Below are positions 12,161 to 23,877 of a stretch of DNA of 64,000 nt, piece after piece. Numbering within the stretch: the stretch's first letter is position 1; each line of letters starts with the position of its first letter. Under the pieces are notes generated by a model that saw only the letters and a program-made list of their open reading frames with translations, was not told where the DNA came from and ran no database searches. The DNA is from Torymus aiolomorphi (lineage: Eukaryota > Arthropoda > Insecta > Hymenoptera > Torymidae). Position numbers and translations under genes: made by a program. The stretch lies in NCBI GenBank assembly GCA_036365515.1, contig CM070874.1:214076942-214140941 (forward strand), written 5' to 3'.

Positions 12161-15100
12161 CACATGCTCTTTACAAAAATGTTGCGCACACGGATTTCGG
12201 GGAAATTCTGTGGAAAAATATTCTTCAAATGTCTAGAAATTGTTAATTATGATGAAAATCATTGATTACGCCCATCTTGACTTGAAAATGGGTAGGGAGC
12301 CAAAAGTGCAGCCATAAAAACTCTACGCAGGCTCTTTACAAAAATTTCGCACACTCGTATTTCGGGGAAATCCTGCAGAAAAATATTCTTTAGACGTCTA
12401 GAAATTGTCAATTATGATGGAGTTGATTGATTACGCCCATGTTGGCTTGGAAATGGGTTGGGAGCCAAAAGTTCCGCCATCGAAAACCCTTCGCAGGGTC
12501 TTTACAAAAAGGCTCGCTCGCTCGTATTTCCGATAAATATTGAGAAACTATATGATTTCAACTATTACAAATTAGTAATTCTTAGTTAGTTGAATGCAAG
12601 TTTGGGTACTAGATTATATTATATCATATATCGTTCATGGGCAGAAACTTTCTACACAAAAAGGCTTCACAAGCTCTTTAAAAAAAATGTAGCACATACG
12701 GATTTCTGGGAAATCCGGCAGAAAAATATCATTAAACGTCTAGAAATTGTCAATATTGATGAAATTCATTGATTTCGCCGATCTTGACTTGGAAATGGGT
12801 TGGGAGCCAAAAGTGCCGTCATCAAAAGCCCTTCGCAGGCTCTTTACAAAAAAAGTCGTACGTACGTATTTCCGCCAAATATTGCGAAACGATATGGTTC
12901 AACTATTATAAATTCGTAATTCTTAGTTAGTTGAATGCAAAATTGGGTATCAGTTTATATTATATCTTTATATCGTTCATGGCCAGAAACATTCTACACA
13001 AAAAGGCTTCACATGATCTTCACAAAAAAAGGCGCACACGGATTTATGGGAAATCCGGCAGAAAAATATCCTTTAAACGACTAGAAATTGTCAATTATGT
13101 TGAAAATCATTGATTACGTCCATGTTGACTTGGAAATGGGTTGGGAGACAAAGGGCCGCTATCAAAAACCCTTCGCAGGCTCTTTACAAAAAAAGTCGCC
13201 CGCTCGTATTACCGCTAGATATTCTGTAACTATATGGTTTCAACTATTATATATTCGTAATTCTTAGTTGAATGCAAATTTGGGTATTAGTTTATATTAT
13301 ATCTTTACATCGTCCATGGGCAGAAACTTTCTACACAAAAAGGCTTCGCATGCTCTTTAAAAAATGTTGCTAACACGGATTTCGGGGAAATCCGGCAGAA
13401 AAATATTCTTCAAACGTCTAGAAATTGTCAATTATGATGAAATTCATTGACTACGCCCATCTTGACTTGGAAATGGGTTGGGAGCCAAAAGGGCCGCCAC
13501 CAAACCCTTCGCAGGCTCTTTACAAAAAATGTCGCGTGCTCGTATTTCGGGGAAAACCGGCAGAAAAATTTTCTTTAAACGTCTTGAAATTGTCAATTAT
13601 GATGAAACTAATTGATTACGCCCATCTTGACCTGGAAATGGGTTGGGAGCCAATAGGGCCGTCATCAAAAACATTTCGCAGGCTATTCCCCCTTCGCAGG
13701 CTCTTTACAAAAAGGGTCGTGCGCTCGTGTTTCGGCTAAATATTGCGAAACTATATGGTTTCAACTATTACAAATTAGTAATTCTTAGTTAGTCGAATGC
13801 TAATTTGGGTATTAGTTTATATTATAGCTTTACGTCGCCCATTGGCAGAAACTTTCTACACAAAACAGCTTCACATGCTCCTTGCAAAAAATGTTGCGCA
13901 CACAGATTTCCGAGAAATCCGGCAGAAAAATATTCTTTAAACGTCTAGAAATTGTCAATATTGACGAAATTCATTCATTACGCCCATCATAACTTGGAAA
14001 TGGGTTGGGAGCCAAAAGAGCCGCCATCAAAAGCCCTTCGCAGGCTCTTTACAAAAAATTGCGCGTGCTCGTATTTCGGGGAAATCGGGCTGAAAAATAA
14101 TCTTTAAACGTCTAGAAATTGTCAATTATAATGAAATTCATTGATTTCGCCCATGTTGACTTGGAAATGGGTTGGGAGCCACATGTGCCGCAATCAAAAC
14201 CCTTTCACAGGCTCTTTACAAAAAAGGTCGCGCGCTCGTATTTCCGCTAGATATTCCGAAACTGTATGGTTTCAAATATTATAAACTCATAATTCTTAGT
14301 TAGTTGAATGCAAATTTGGGTATTAGTTTATATTATATTTTTATATCGTGCTTGGGCAGAAACTCTCTACACAAAAAGGCTTCACATGCTCTTTACAAAA
14401 AATGTAGCACATAGGGATTTCGGGGAAATGCGGCAGAAAAATTTTCTTTAAACCTCTAGAAATTGTTAATTATGATGAAATTCATTGATTACGCCCACCT
14501 TGACTTGAAAATGGGTAGGGAGCCAAAAGTGCAGCAATAAAAACTCTACGCAGGCTTTTTGCAAAAAATTTCGCGCGCTCGTATTTCGGGGAAATCCAGC
14601 AGAAAAATATTCTTTAAACGTCTAGAAAGTGTCAGTTATGATGGAATTCATTGATTACGCCCATGTTGGCTTCGAAATGGGTTGGGAGCCAAAAGTTCCG
14701 CCATCGAAAACCCTTCGCAGGGTCTTTACAAAAAGGGTCGCGCGCTCGTATTTCCGCTAAATATTGCGAAACTATATGATTTCATCTATTACCAATTAGT
14801 AATTCTTAGTTAGTTGAATGCAAGTTTGGGTATTAGTTTATATTATATCTTTATATCGTTCATGGGCAGAAACTTTCTACACAAAAAGGCTTCGAAAGCT
14901 CTTTACAAAAAATGTAGCACATAGGAATTTCGGGGAAATGCGGCAGAAAAATTTTCTTTAAATCTCTAGAAATTGTCTATTATGATGAAATTCATTACTA
15001 CGCCCATCTTGACTTCGAACTGGGTTGGGAGCCAGAAGGGCCGCCACCAAAAACCTTTGGCAGGCTCTTTACAAAAATGTAGCGCACACGGATTTCTGGG

Positions 15101-17584
15101 AAATCCGGCAGAAAAATATTATTTACACGTCTAGAAATTGTTAATTATGATGAAATTGATTGATTACGCCCGTCTTGACTTGAAAATATGTTGGGAGCAA
15201 AAAGGGCCGCCATCAAAAACCCTTCGCAGACTCTTTACAAAAAAAGGCACGCCCTCGTATTTCCGCCAATTATTGTGAAACTATATGGTTTCAACCTTTA
15301 TAAATTGGTATTTCTTAGTTAGTTAAATGCAGATTCGGGTATTAGTTTATATTATATCTTTATATCGTCCATCGGCAGAAAGTTTCTACACAAAAGGGCT
15401 TAAAATGTTCTTTACAAAAAAGGCGCACGCGGATTTTGGGGGATTCCGGCAAAAAAATATTCTTTAAACGTCTAGAAATTGTCAATTATGTTGAAATTCA
15501 TTGATTACGCCAATGTTGGCTTGGAAATGGGTTGGGAGCCAAAAGGTCCGTCATCGAAAACCCTTCGCAGGCTCTTTACAAAGAGGGTCGCGCGCTCGTA
15601 TTTCGGCTAAATATTGCGAAACTATATGGTTTCAACTATTAAAAATTTGTAATTCTTAGTTAATTGAATGCTAATTTGGGTATTAGTTTATATTATATCT
15701 TTACGTTGTCCATGGGCAGAAACTAACTACACAAAAAGGCTTCACTTGCTCTTTACGAAAAATGTTGCGCACACGGATTTCGGAGAAATCCGGCAGAAAA
15801 ATATTCTTTAAACGTGTAGAAATTGTCAATATTGATGAAATTCATTGATTGCGCCCATCTTGACTTGGAAATGTGTTGGGAGCCAAAAGTGCCGTCATCA
15901 AATGCCCGTCGCAGGCTCTTTAAAAAAAAAGTCGTACGTACGTATTTCCGCCAAATATTGCGAAACTATATGGTTTCAACTATCATAAATTCGTAATTCT
16001 TAGTTGAATGCAAAATTGGGTATCAGTTTATACAATATCTTTATATCGTCCATGGGCAGAAACATTCTACACAAAAAGGCTTCACATGATCTTTACAAAA
16101 AAGGCACACACGGATTTCTGGGAAATCCGGTAGAAAAATATCCTTTAAACGACTAGAAATTGTCAATTATGTTGAAATTCATTGATTACGTCCATGTTGA
16201 CTTGGAAATGGGTTGGGAGACAAAGGGCCGCTACCAAAAACCCTTCGCAGGCTCTTTACAAAAAAAGTCGCCCGCTCGTATTACCGCTAGAGATTCCGTA
16301 ACTATATGGTTTCAACTATTATAAATTCGTAATTCTTAGTTGAATGCAAATTTGGATATTAGTTTATATTATATCTTTATATCGTCTATGGGCAGAAACT
16401 TTCTACACAAAAATGCTTCGCATGCTCTTTAAAAAAATGTTGCTAACACGGATTTCGGGGAAATCCGGCAGAAAAATTTTCTTTAAACGTCTTGAAATTG
16501 TCAATTATGATGAACCTCATTGATTACGCCCATCTTGACCTGGAAATGGGTTGGGAGCCAAAAGGGCCGTCATCAAAAACATATCGCATACTATTTACAA
16601 AAATGTCGCGCGCTCGTATTTCGGGGAAATCCGGCAGAAAAATTTTCTTTAAACGTCTTGAAATTGTCAATTATGATGAACCTCATTGATTACGCCCATC
16701 TTGACCTGGAAATGGGTTGGGAGCCAAAAGGGCCGTCATCAAAAACATATCGCATGCTATTTACAAAAATGTAGCGCACATGGATTTCTGGGAAATCTGG
16801 CAGAAAAATATTCTTTAAATGTCTAGAAATTGTCAATTATGGAGACATTCATTGATTACGCCCATGTTGTCTTGGAAATGGGTTGGGAGCAAAAAGAGCC
16901 GCCATCAAGAACCTTCTCAGGCTCTTTACAAAAAAAGTCGCGCGCCCGTATTTCCGCCAATTATTGCGAAACTATTTGCTTTCAACTATTATAAATTGGT
17001 AATTCTTAGTTAGTTGAATGCAAATTCGGGTATTAGTTTATATTATATGTTTATATCGTTCATGGGCAGAAGCATTCTATACAAAAAGGTTTCATATGCT
17101 CTTTATAAAAAATGTTGCGCAGACGGATTTCGGAGAAATCCTGCAGAAAAATATTCTTTAAACTTCTAGAAATTGTCAATTATGTTGAAATTCATTGACT
17201 ACGCCGATCTTGACTTGGAAATGGGTTGGGAGCCAAAAGTGCCGCCATAAAAGCCACGTCGCAGGCTCTTTACAAAAAATTTCGCGCGCTCGTATTTCTG
17301 GGAAATCCGGCAGGAAAATATTCTTTAAACGTCTAGAACTTGTCAATTGTGATGGAATTCATTGTTTTCGCCCATCTTGACTTGGCAATGGGTTGGGAGC
17401 CAAAAGGACCGCCACCAAAACCCTTCGCAGGCTCTTTACAAAAAAGTCGCGCGCTCGTATTTGCGCCAAAAATTGCGAAACTATATGGTTTCAACTATTA
17501 TAAATTGGTAATTCTTAGTTAGTTTAATGCAAATTCGGGTATTAGTTTATGTTACATCTTTATATCGTCCATGGGCAGAAACTG
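12161..17584. repeat. Two-monomer satellite array (A/B), right part
   Basis: The same A (about 166 bp) and B (about 171 bp) monomers resume at CACATGCTCTTTACAAAAATG and continue to about 17584, where GGGCAGAAAC passes into unique sequence. Neighbouring units differ at several percent. There are about 25 monomers, mostly AB pairs with occasional AA. No gene is seen. Confidence 0.95.
15623..17185. repeat. Near-identical second copy of bases 1-1563 (higher-order repeat)
   Basis: Bases 15623-17185 repeat bases 1-1563 at a constant offset of 15,622. I could spot only about three substitutions (for example TTGGGTATT versus TTGGATATT near 16354, CGTCCATGG versus CGTCTATGG, GCATGC versus GCATAC). 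Single monomers inside the array are far more diverged, so this is a recent duplication of a multi-monomer block. Identity breaks near 17185, where the copies carry different monomers. Confidence 0.9.
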
Positions 17585-18589
17585 ATGACTGACCTACATA
17601 TTTGGTAATCATCTTTCGAAGTTGGACATCAATAGTGAAAGGAATACATAAAATATCATAATGTTTAAAAAGATAATATGTTATTAAAAGTTTTGTAAAT
17701 GAGTTTACTGTATACATTTTATCAATGTTAATTTATGTTGTATAAAACATTTACTTATATTGGAATAACTGTTTTATATAATCCTAGGCTCCCGCTCACA
17801 CCTATAACATAATAAAGACAAGTAAACATTTTTATCATTTTAGATAACAAACGTAAATAGTATATTTTACATAATTAAGTTATCGATGCATTCAAAAAGC
17901 GATATTTTAATTCCCTGGAAGTGATCGACGGCCGCATATACCTAAATCCATTTCTATTAATAATCTGAATTTAATAAAATTTAAAATTATATAATTTTTC
18001 GAGGTAATACCTCTCTATTTTTTTTATAAATCAGCATATGGTTGGTATCATGCATATCAATTGAGTTATTTTAATATTGTTTTTATCGTTGATATTTACT
18101 GATTTATGCGCCAATAAGTATGTATGTAAGTAAATCATGCATTTTAAGACAACACAATAAAACACAACTTACCTGACATCATATTTATCATTGTCCCATC
18201 TGGCTATGGAATGTGATTGTTAAATAAAATAATCGTATATCGATTATAATAACAAGTTTGTAATTAATTTTTCTGATTTGAATATAAAAACCCTCCTCCA
18301 CCCCTGTACTAGACAGGCTTCTTCTTATACATACACATATAGTATGATTGCCATTATGGATATCTGTGAAGTTTCTTAGTATTGTTTTTTGTTCATATTT
18401 TTTTATTCTTTGCATGCAGTAATAAAGTTAAACGATGCATTTCCAGACAACATAGGAAAGCATAAATGGTTTGATATATTATTTGTGGTGATATATCATT
18501 GTAAAATGTGATTGTTATATTATGATTATCATGCATGATTTTAATACAATACACCTCCTGCACCTTTGCAAAAGGCAGGCTACTTACTA
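17585..18589. repeat. AT-rich spacer with a degenerate ~270-bp tandem repeat
   Basis: No gene is seen. Two diverged copies align: about 18035-18320 and 18325-18589. They share ATGTGATTGTTA..., a CACCTCCTCCACC/CACCTCCTGCACC block followed by GGCAGGC or GACAGGC, and GATGCATTTxxAGACAACA. A possible third, very degenerate copy may precede them. Confidence 0.55.
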
Positions 18590-19891
18590 TCTGTCAAAAT
18601 ACTACCCGGAATTTTTAAATAAAACACACAATATTCAATTATTTATCAATATTTATTTTCTTGCCTTCAAAGTAGGCCCCATTTGATGCAACATACATGT
18701 GCCAACAATTTTTCCAATCATCAAAACATTTTTTATAAGCGTTTTCTGGGATGGCCTTCAGATCCCTCAACGAATTTTGTTTTATGGCTTCGATCGCTTC
18801 TAAACGTTTTCCACGGAGAGGTAATTTTAGTTTCAGGAACAGAAAAGAGTCACATGGGACCAAATCTGGTGAATACGGTGGTTGCTCGATTGTATTTATT
18901 GAGTTTTTGGCATTAAATTCGGTTACAACTGCGGCTCTATGCGGTGGTGCATTATCGTCGTGCAAAATCCACGAACTGTTCTTCCACAATTCTGGCCATT
19001 ATTGATGGATTTTTTCATGCAAACGCTTGAAAACGCTCAAATAATATTGTCCCTCTGGAAGGAATTCATGATGCACCAAACCATGAATATCAAAGAAAAT
19101 AGTCAGCATGACTTTCTCTTTTGATCGACTTTGACGTGGTTTTGACGGCTTTTGCTCGTCTTTTGTTTGCCATTGAGATGCCTTTTGACTTGTTTGCATG
19201 TCAAACTCGTAGACTTATGTCTCATCTCCAGTTATAATGCGTTCCATGAATGTAGGATCGGAATTAGCACGATCCAGCATATCCAAAGAGATCTGTCTGC
19301 GGTACTCTTTTTGAAGAAAATTCAGCTCTTTTGGAACAAGTCGAGCGGCGACGAGTTTCATGCCCAAAACATCCACCAAAATCGTACGAACTGACTCGTG
19401 GGAGATGTTTAGCTCTTGTGCTATCTTTCTTAAGCCTGAATGGCGATTTTTCAATACGATTTGTTTCACTTTTTTAATGTTCTCCTCGGTGGATGCTGTC
19501 GATGGCCGTCCGGACCGAGGCAAATCTTCACACACTTCTCGACCTTCCTTGAATGCTTTCTATCAATCGTGAATTTGTGTTTTTGATAAAACTGATTCCC
19601 CATAAGTCTTTTCCAACATTTTCAAAGATTCCGCGCACGAAATTTCGTTGGTAACACAAAATTTGAGGCAAACTCTTTGTTCAATATTTGTATTCATTGT
19701 GAAAATCGTGACGCACTACTGAGCTTAACTGACTATAACAGCTGGTGTAAACAAACTTCTTGATGGAACGCACTCAAACTTGGCATCATAATTTGGTACA
19801 GTGATGCCAACATACAACAAAAAAAAAATTTCAAATATCTATAACGCGGGAGATTCAAAAACACATTTCCGGGTGCTTTTTTGACGAAAGG
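18590..19891 (-). mobile_element. mariner element, inactive
   Basis: About 1.3 kb bounded by imperfect terminal inverted repeats: GTCAAAATACTACCCGGAAT (18593-18612) pairs with TTTCCGGGTGCTTTTTTGAC (19866-19885), 16 of 20 matching. TA dinucleotides lie next to both ends (18588-18589, 19892-19893), as expected for mariner. It contains one minus-strand transposase pseudogene. It sits just beyond the 3' end of the Ulp1-like gene fragment. Confidence 0.88.
18639..19697 (-). pseudogene. mariner transposase (three in-frame stop sites)
   Basis: DDE/D-family cut-and-paste transposase. The start ATG is at 19697 (MNTNIEQRVCLKFCV). The helix-turn-helix region includes RSGRPSTASTEENIKK and LNISHESVRTIL. 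The catalytic residues are recognisable: first Asp in IITGDET, second in LHDDNAPPH and third in PYSPDLVPCD, the D34D spacing of mariner. The frame is conserved throughout but broken by stops after QIHD (near 19565), right after GDET (near 19215) and after EKIHQ (near 18998). Two of these sit where the family has Trp. Length (about 350 codons) is normal for the family, so decay was by substitution only. Confidence 0.93.
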
Positions 19892-20050
19892 TATGTTTCT
19901 ACTTTATTAAAAAATTAATTCGTGCTTGTATTATTATGACAACACTATTTAATATTTACAGAAAAAAATTAAAAAACAATCATCAGTAATTGAAAACAAT
20001 TATCATGCCGTGAAAAAATTTTTATGAAGAAAATGCCAATATTATATATC
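19892..20050. other. AT-rich spacer
   Basis: This lies between the mariner end and the stop codon of the Ulp1-like fragment. It probably holds the 3' untranslated tail or terminal region of that transposon. I could not find its terminal repeat. Confidence 0.3.
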
Positions 20051-20414
20051 TCATGCTCGAGGAAAACATTGCAAAGTACGTTTGCTTATTATCTTAACTA
20101 AGTGTTGTCTCATTAGAGAAGTATTTAAAGAATAATTGACCGTCGATGGGTCAGAACCGAAAGCTATTTCGGTGACAAATGCAGCTGCATAAACGCCACA
20201 ACTGACGGCATCTGGTTGTCTGGTGACTGGAACGAATATAATATCATCTGACTTAATGTAGTCACATCGTGTTCGTAAATATTTTTTTCCTATTCATGCA
20301 GAAAGTTGTATTCTAAACGAATAAGACTATCGTAAATAAACAAATCGCATCCATTAAAAAATACACACATCCAAAGTTGAAATTGGTTACCTCCCACTAT
20401 TTGTATATGTTTTA
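20051..20414 (-). pseudogene. Ulp1/SENP (C48)-like cysteine protease domain, C-terminal part, split by copia
   Basis: Minus strand. From the copia edge the frame reads HIQIVGGNQFQLW, then FIYDSLIRLEY. After a frameshift near 20290 it reads FVPVTRQPDAVSCGVYAAAF and ends MRQHLVKIISKRTLQCFPRA at the stop at 20051-20053. This is the Ulp1-like layout: the Asp in YDSL, the oxyanion Gln in RQPD and the nucleophile Cys in SCG. The His normally before Trp (HW) is replaced: QLW is read. Across the copia insertion, taking one TTTTA copy, the frame continues into 28325-28360. It looks like the C-terminal domain of the transposon gene at 28345-31717. Not functional as read. Confidence 0.8.
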
Positions 20415-20720
20415 TGTTGAGGTTTGTGCAGTGAGCATCGCGTTAAAACAGTTGCAGGTAGATGAGGGCAGTGTATCCAGATTGTGGCGATTAATCGCCA
20501 CTTTTATATGAATATTATTACTGTATATATTGTTTACCTGACCACACTGGATGAGGGCAGGGGCGCAGAGCGCAAGAGCGAGCGTCGAGCAAGAGGCGGT
20601 TAGTCGGCTCTAGTCCGTTCACTTAATGAGACGTGTGTACCCGTGTGTAAGAGAGTGAATAAAAGCCTTTTCCATCTGAATAGTTTTTTATTGCGTTTAC
20701 CTACCAACCTACTCCCAACA
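20415..20720 (+). repeat. copia 5' LTR (interrupted by a MITE)
   Basis: The LTR runs from TGTTGAGGTTTGTGC to ACTCCCAACA. Length without the 81-bp MITE and its 8-bp duplication is 217 bp. AATAAA polyadenylation signal lies in GTGAATAAAAGCC near 20655. Confidence 0.95.
20469..20549. mobile_element. 81-bp hAT-type MITE in the 5' LTR
   Basis: It starts CAGTGTATCCAG and ends CCACACTG, and is flanked by an 8-bp direct repeat GATGAGGG (20461-20468, 20550-20557). The 8-bp duplication and CAGTG/CACTG ends fit hAT elements. An inner perfect palindrome GTGGCGATTAATCGCCAC lies next to the left end. It is absent from the 3' LTR at the matching position. Confidence 0.88.
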
Positions 20721-20731
20721 GGTTATGGGCC
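20721..20731 (+). other. copia primer-binding site (initiator tRNA-Met half)
   Basis: GGTTATGGGCC directly follows the LTR. It is complementary to the anticodon-loop region of initiator tRNA-Met (GGCCCATAACC), not to a tRNA 3' end. Drosophila copia is known to prime with a half tRNA cut in the anticodon loop, and the match here indicates the same mechanism. Confidence 0.85.
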
Positions 20732-21004
20732 GGTAGGAGCGCTTCCACCGCGCAGCTTTATAGAAAAGTGAAGTGAACCGTGTTGTGAGAGAGAAGAAGA
20801 ACTCAAGAACGGGAGAGAGTATCTCCCCGTTCGCATCTCACAACACAGGAGTGCTCGCGTGTGCTAGTGAGGAGAGACGAGAGAAAGGACTCAAGAGCAG
20901 GTGAGATATCTCCCTGGCCGTATCTCACTCAACTAGCGGCCGCAGGAAAGGCAGCGACAGGTCTTTGTGACTGCAGGTGTTCACGAGGGTGGAAGTCGAG
21001 AAGA

Positions 21005-21041
21005 ATGGCGGCCGGAGGGTCAGGCGAGGGAGAAAAAATGG
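21005..21041 (+). pseudogene. gag: copia gag exon 1 (inferred small leader exon)
   Basis: ATG at 21005 opens MAAGGSGEGEKM, then reaches a donor G|GTATAT at 21041/21042. Read through, the frame ends in a stop at 21047-21049. Spliced to the acceptor at 22273/22274, the split Gly codon (G + GT) is preserved and the reading frame continues into the gag exon, which has no ATG of its own until residue 23. Splice use is inferred from sequence only. Confidence 0.6.
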
Positions 21042-22273
21042 GTATATAATAATGTCTAATATTGAAGGTGAAGTGAATGATGTGAGTGAAAAGTGATAAA
21101 GAGACAGGCGGGCGTGTAGAGTGAAATGAGATAGACGCGAGTAGAAGCCGGGGGAGTCGAGTAAACGCGACAAGGTTTTTGTCGGATTCCCGGAACCGGC
21201 ATCAGCGCGCAACAGGTTTGCACGGGAAATTGTACGAGGGCATGTGCGCGCAGTGGGCTAAAATGACCGCCCCGCGGCTTTGTCGAGTAGCTGCGTCTTC
21301 TTCTCCTCGGTGCGCGCGCGATGCGCCATGTTAAGTAAGAGCATGGTGGGCGCGGGGCGAGAGGGGAGAGGGAGGCCGCGCGAGCACGGAAGAAACGCGG
21401 CGCGCGGAGTCGGAGACGGAGCTCGCGCGCAGCCGTGCCACGCAGAGAGAGAGCCGATAGCCGCGCGGAGAAGGGGCGCGCGGCGAGAGAGAGAGAGAGA
21501 GCCGATAGTCGCGCGGAGAAGGAGTGCGACGGCAGGCACACAGCATTGATCGATAGGCGCGAGGAGAAGGGGGAAAGCACCGTGTGCTGTGCGGGAACTG
21601 CGCTGAGACATGGCGCGCGGTATATAGTATAGAGAGTGTATGTGTGCGCGCGGAAGGAGAACGCGTACGGCAAACAGCACGTGTAGGGAGGGCTCGCGCA
21701 GAGAGAAGCACATGAGGCGCGCTGACGTGAACTACGCGCGGCGCGGTGTATTGTATAAACACACCGTAAGTGTGTAGTGTACGTGAAAACCGAGAGCGCC
21801 TTGTAACATACGACCAATTGCTTGCTAGCGGCATTATGTTAGTGTGAGCAGAGGACGCAAAACAACACGGTTTCGAACTAGAGAGAGAGAGATGAGACGA
21901 GAGAGATGAGAGTGTGCACACGCCAAGATTAGTTTATTTAAGTTGCGCAATTAAAGACGAGGACGCCACATCTAGTTCGAAGAGAGATTGTAAGTCGCCT
22001 TAAAAGAATTGTGATGACGAGATAAGCTGTATAGTAGATGAGTAGTTTGACAGCAAAAGCGGTCTTGTTGGAGAAGGCGCAGACGATGAGATGAGGAGAT
22101 GAGAAAAGTGACATTACGATTCGAATCGGTAAAGAGATGAGAGATGTAAATGTAGCTATATGAAAAATAAGAGATGAGAATGAGATGAGAAAGAAATAAG
22201 AATTAACTAAAGTTTGAGAGTAAAAGCTAAGAAAGATAGTATGACTAATAACTAATACAATTGTGTTTTTCAG
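21042..22273 (+). other. Putative 1,232-bp intron in the copia leader, with a CpG-rich core
   Basis: The donor GTATATAATAATG and the acceptor TTGTGTTTTTCAG are both good. Two CTAAT branch-point-like motifs (GACTAATAACTAATAC) lie 15-35 nt before the acceptor. The phase is 1 on both sides. The interior 21240-21760 is unusually GC- and CpG-rich (GCGCGCG runs, GAGAGA tracts), unlike the AT-rich remainder, and carries long arginine/serine-rich minus-strand frames that look like composition artefacts. Confidence 0.6.
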
Positions 22274-23877
22274 GTTGGTTTGACGAACTGCAACGAGTGT
22301 TTAGAGATGTGTGGAACCAGGAGCTGATGCACCAGGAACACAGGGGTGAAAGTGTGTTTGTCATCAGGAAAGATAATAGGACTCTTCACTTCATGTTCTC
22401 GGACCGAAAAATAGTATTGATCGACCATAAAATGAGTGACGAGCAATTTTATTATGTCGACTCAATCTGGCCAGCCGAGTCAAAAGTTCTGTCTTTCGTC
22501 ATTCCTCCACTGGTTGAGACAAAAACGGAAAAACCTCCGGAGAAGGAAAGTGCGGTAACGGTGGAAATGGTGCAGAAAATGCTTCAAGAACAGAAGCATG
22601 TGCTCGAGAAGGAGATGCAGGAGCAGCTGAAACGCACTCAATTGGAAACAATTTCGCTACAGCGAGAGATGAATAAGCAATTGATGGAAGAACTTGTTTC
22701 TAATTTTGGGCAGATGCTGCAGGCATCACTGTCCGGGGGCAGTGTGATACGGCCAAGTATTGAGGATACAGCCCAAATTACTGAGGTACCAGTAATCAAA
22801 GAAGAGAGAGAGAAAGAGAAAAGTAGGCCCAAAATCAAGTCCAACATATTGTTAAAGGCCAGTACCAATACAGCGACAGATGTTGGAGACGAAGTCGCAA
22901 CAAAGAGACGAGACCTAACGTTTACGCAGGAGGAGATTGATTTGATCCCCCATATGAGCACTCCCAAGAGCAGAGATGTGCGAGATGAGCCTCACCCGAA
23001 CTGGGTCAACATCCAGACGGTAAGATCTCCACGCTCACCTCCGTCCAGTATCTTAGCTACTGAGGAGGGAGAACTGCTGGACTATGAGAGCGAGGAAGAT
23101 TGGGACGCGAAGGATGGTAAAAGGTGGAGACGAGTAAAACCGAGACCAGTGGTGAGTAAAACAAATCATTCTGTTGAATCAACCGAACATAAAAGAGACG
23201 AGACTCACCAGGTGCGTCAAATTAATATAGAAGCATTGATTGAAAAGAAAGTTTCAGAAAGAGTAGAAAGTTTTTTAAAAGAACAGAGTAAAGTAAATGA
23301 AAGTTCGAATTCGTTTCGAATTCGAAGTAGAGTGCTTGAAAAATACTCTGGTACAAACCGTGTGTATAAATTAACTTCTAACAATAAGTTTGACATGTTT
23401 GATGATTATTTGAGATCAGAGTTGAGAACAAAAAAACTAGAATACATATTGAGTACAGAACTGTCTAAAAATGTGTCTGAATCAAAGATAGCTGATGATA
23501 AACACAAGGTGAGAGACATAATAATAAATCACATGGATGAGAAATATTATGACAAGATCCTTGACATAAAGGAGCCTAAAGAGATTTTAGTTAAATTAAA
23601 AGAATACAAAAGACTTGAGATGAGAATTACAAGCGTTTCAGCTAGGAAAGACTTGTATGAGATGAGATTCAATCCAAAGAAAGAAAAGGCCCCAGAATTC
23701 TGGGACAAATTCGGAGACAAAGTTCGAATGTATGAAAATGTCCCAGATGCTGGTAAGATGTCAGAAAAAGAAAAGAGAGATATTTTTATGCATGCTGTAA
23801 GAGATGCGGTGCCAGGCATTGAAGTATTCAATTGTCTTAACAAACAACAGGGCAAGACGTGCCCTACTCAGGACTAA
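22274..23877 (+). pseudogene. gag: copia Gag (main exon, frameshifted at its end)
   Basis: About 530 residues. The N-terminal segment (WFDELQRVFRDVW) is followed by a long charged coiled-coil-like region (about residues 95-155, rich in EMQEQLK/EKEM), then acidic and basic low-complexity sequence. The copia-type capsid domain is at about residues 345-520 (KLTSNNKFDMFDDYLRSELR, then FWDKFGDKVRMYENVPDAG). Near 23850 the frame fails, and the continuation, including the zinc knuckles, lies in the -1 frame. Without splicing the first in-frame ATG is 22327. Confidence 0.8.

Noticed and set aside
21056..21921. Minus-strand Arg/Ser/Ala-rich frames of up to 253 codons
   Set aside because: Confined to the GC/CpG-rich block of the copia intron, antisense to the element, of low complexity and overlapping one another in several frames. 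Composition artefacts.
23841..23877. Programmed -1 frameshift between copia gag and pol
   Set aside because: No convincing slippery heptamer. The shift lies upstream of the Gag knuckles, not at the gag/pol border. The element has several other frame breaks, so a mutation is simpler.
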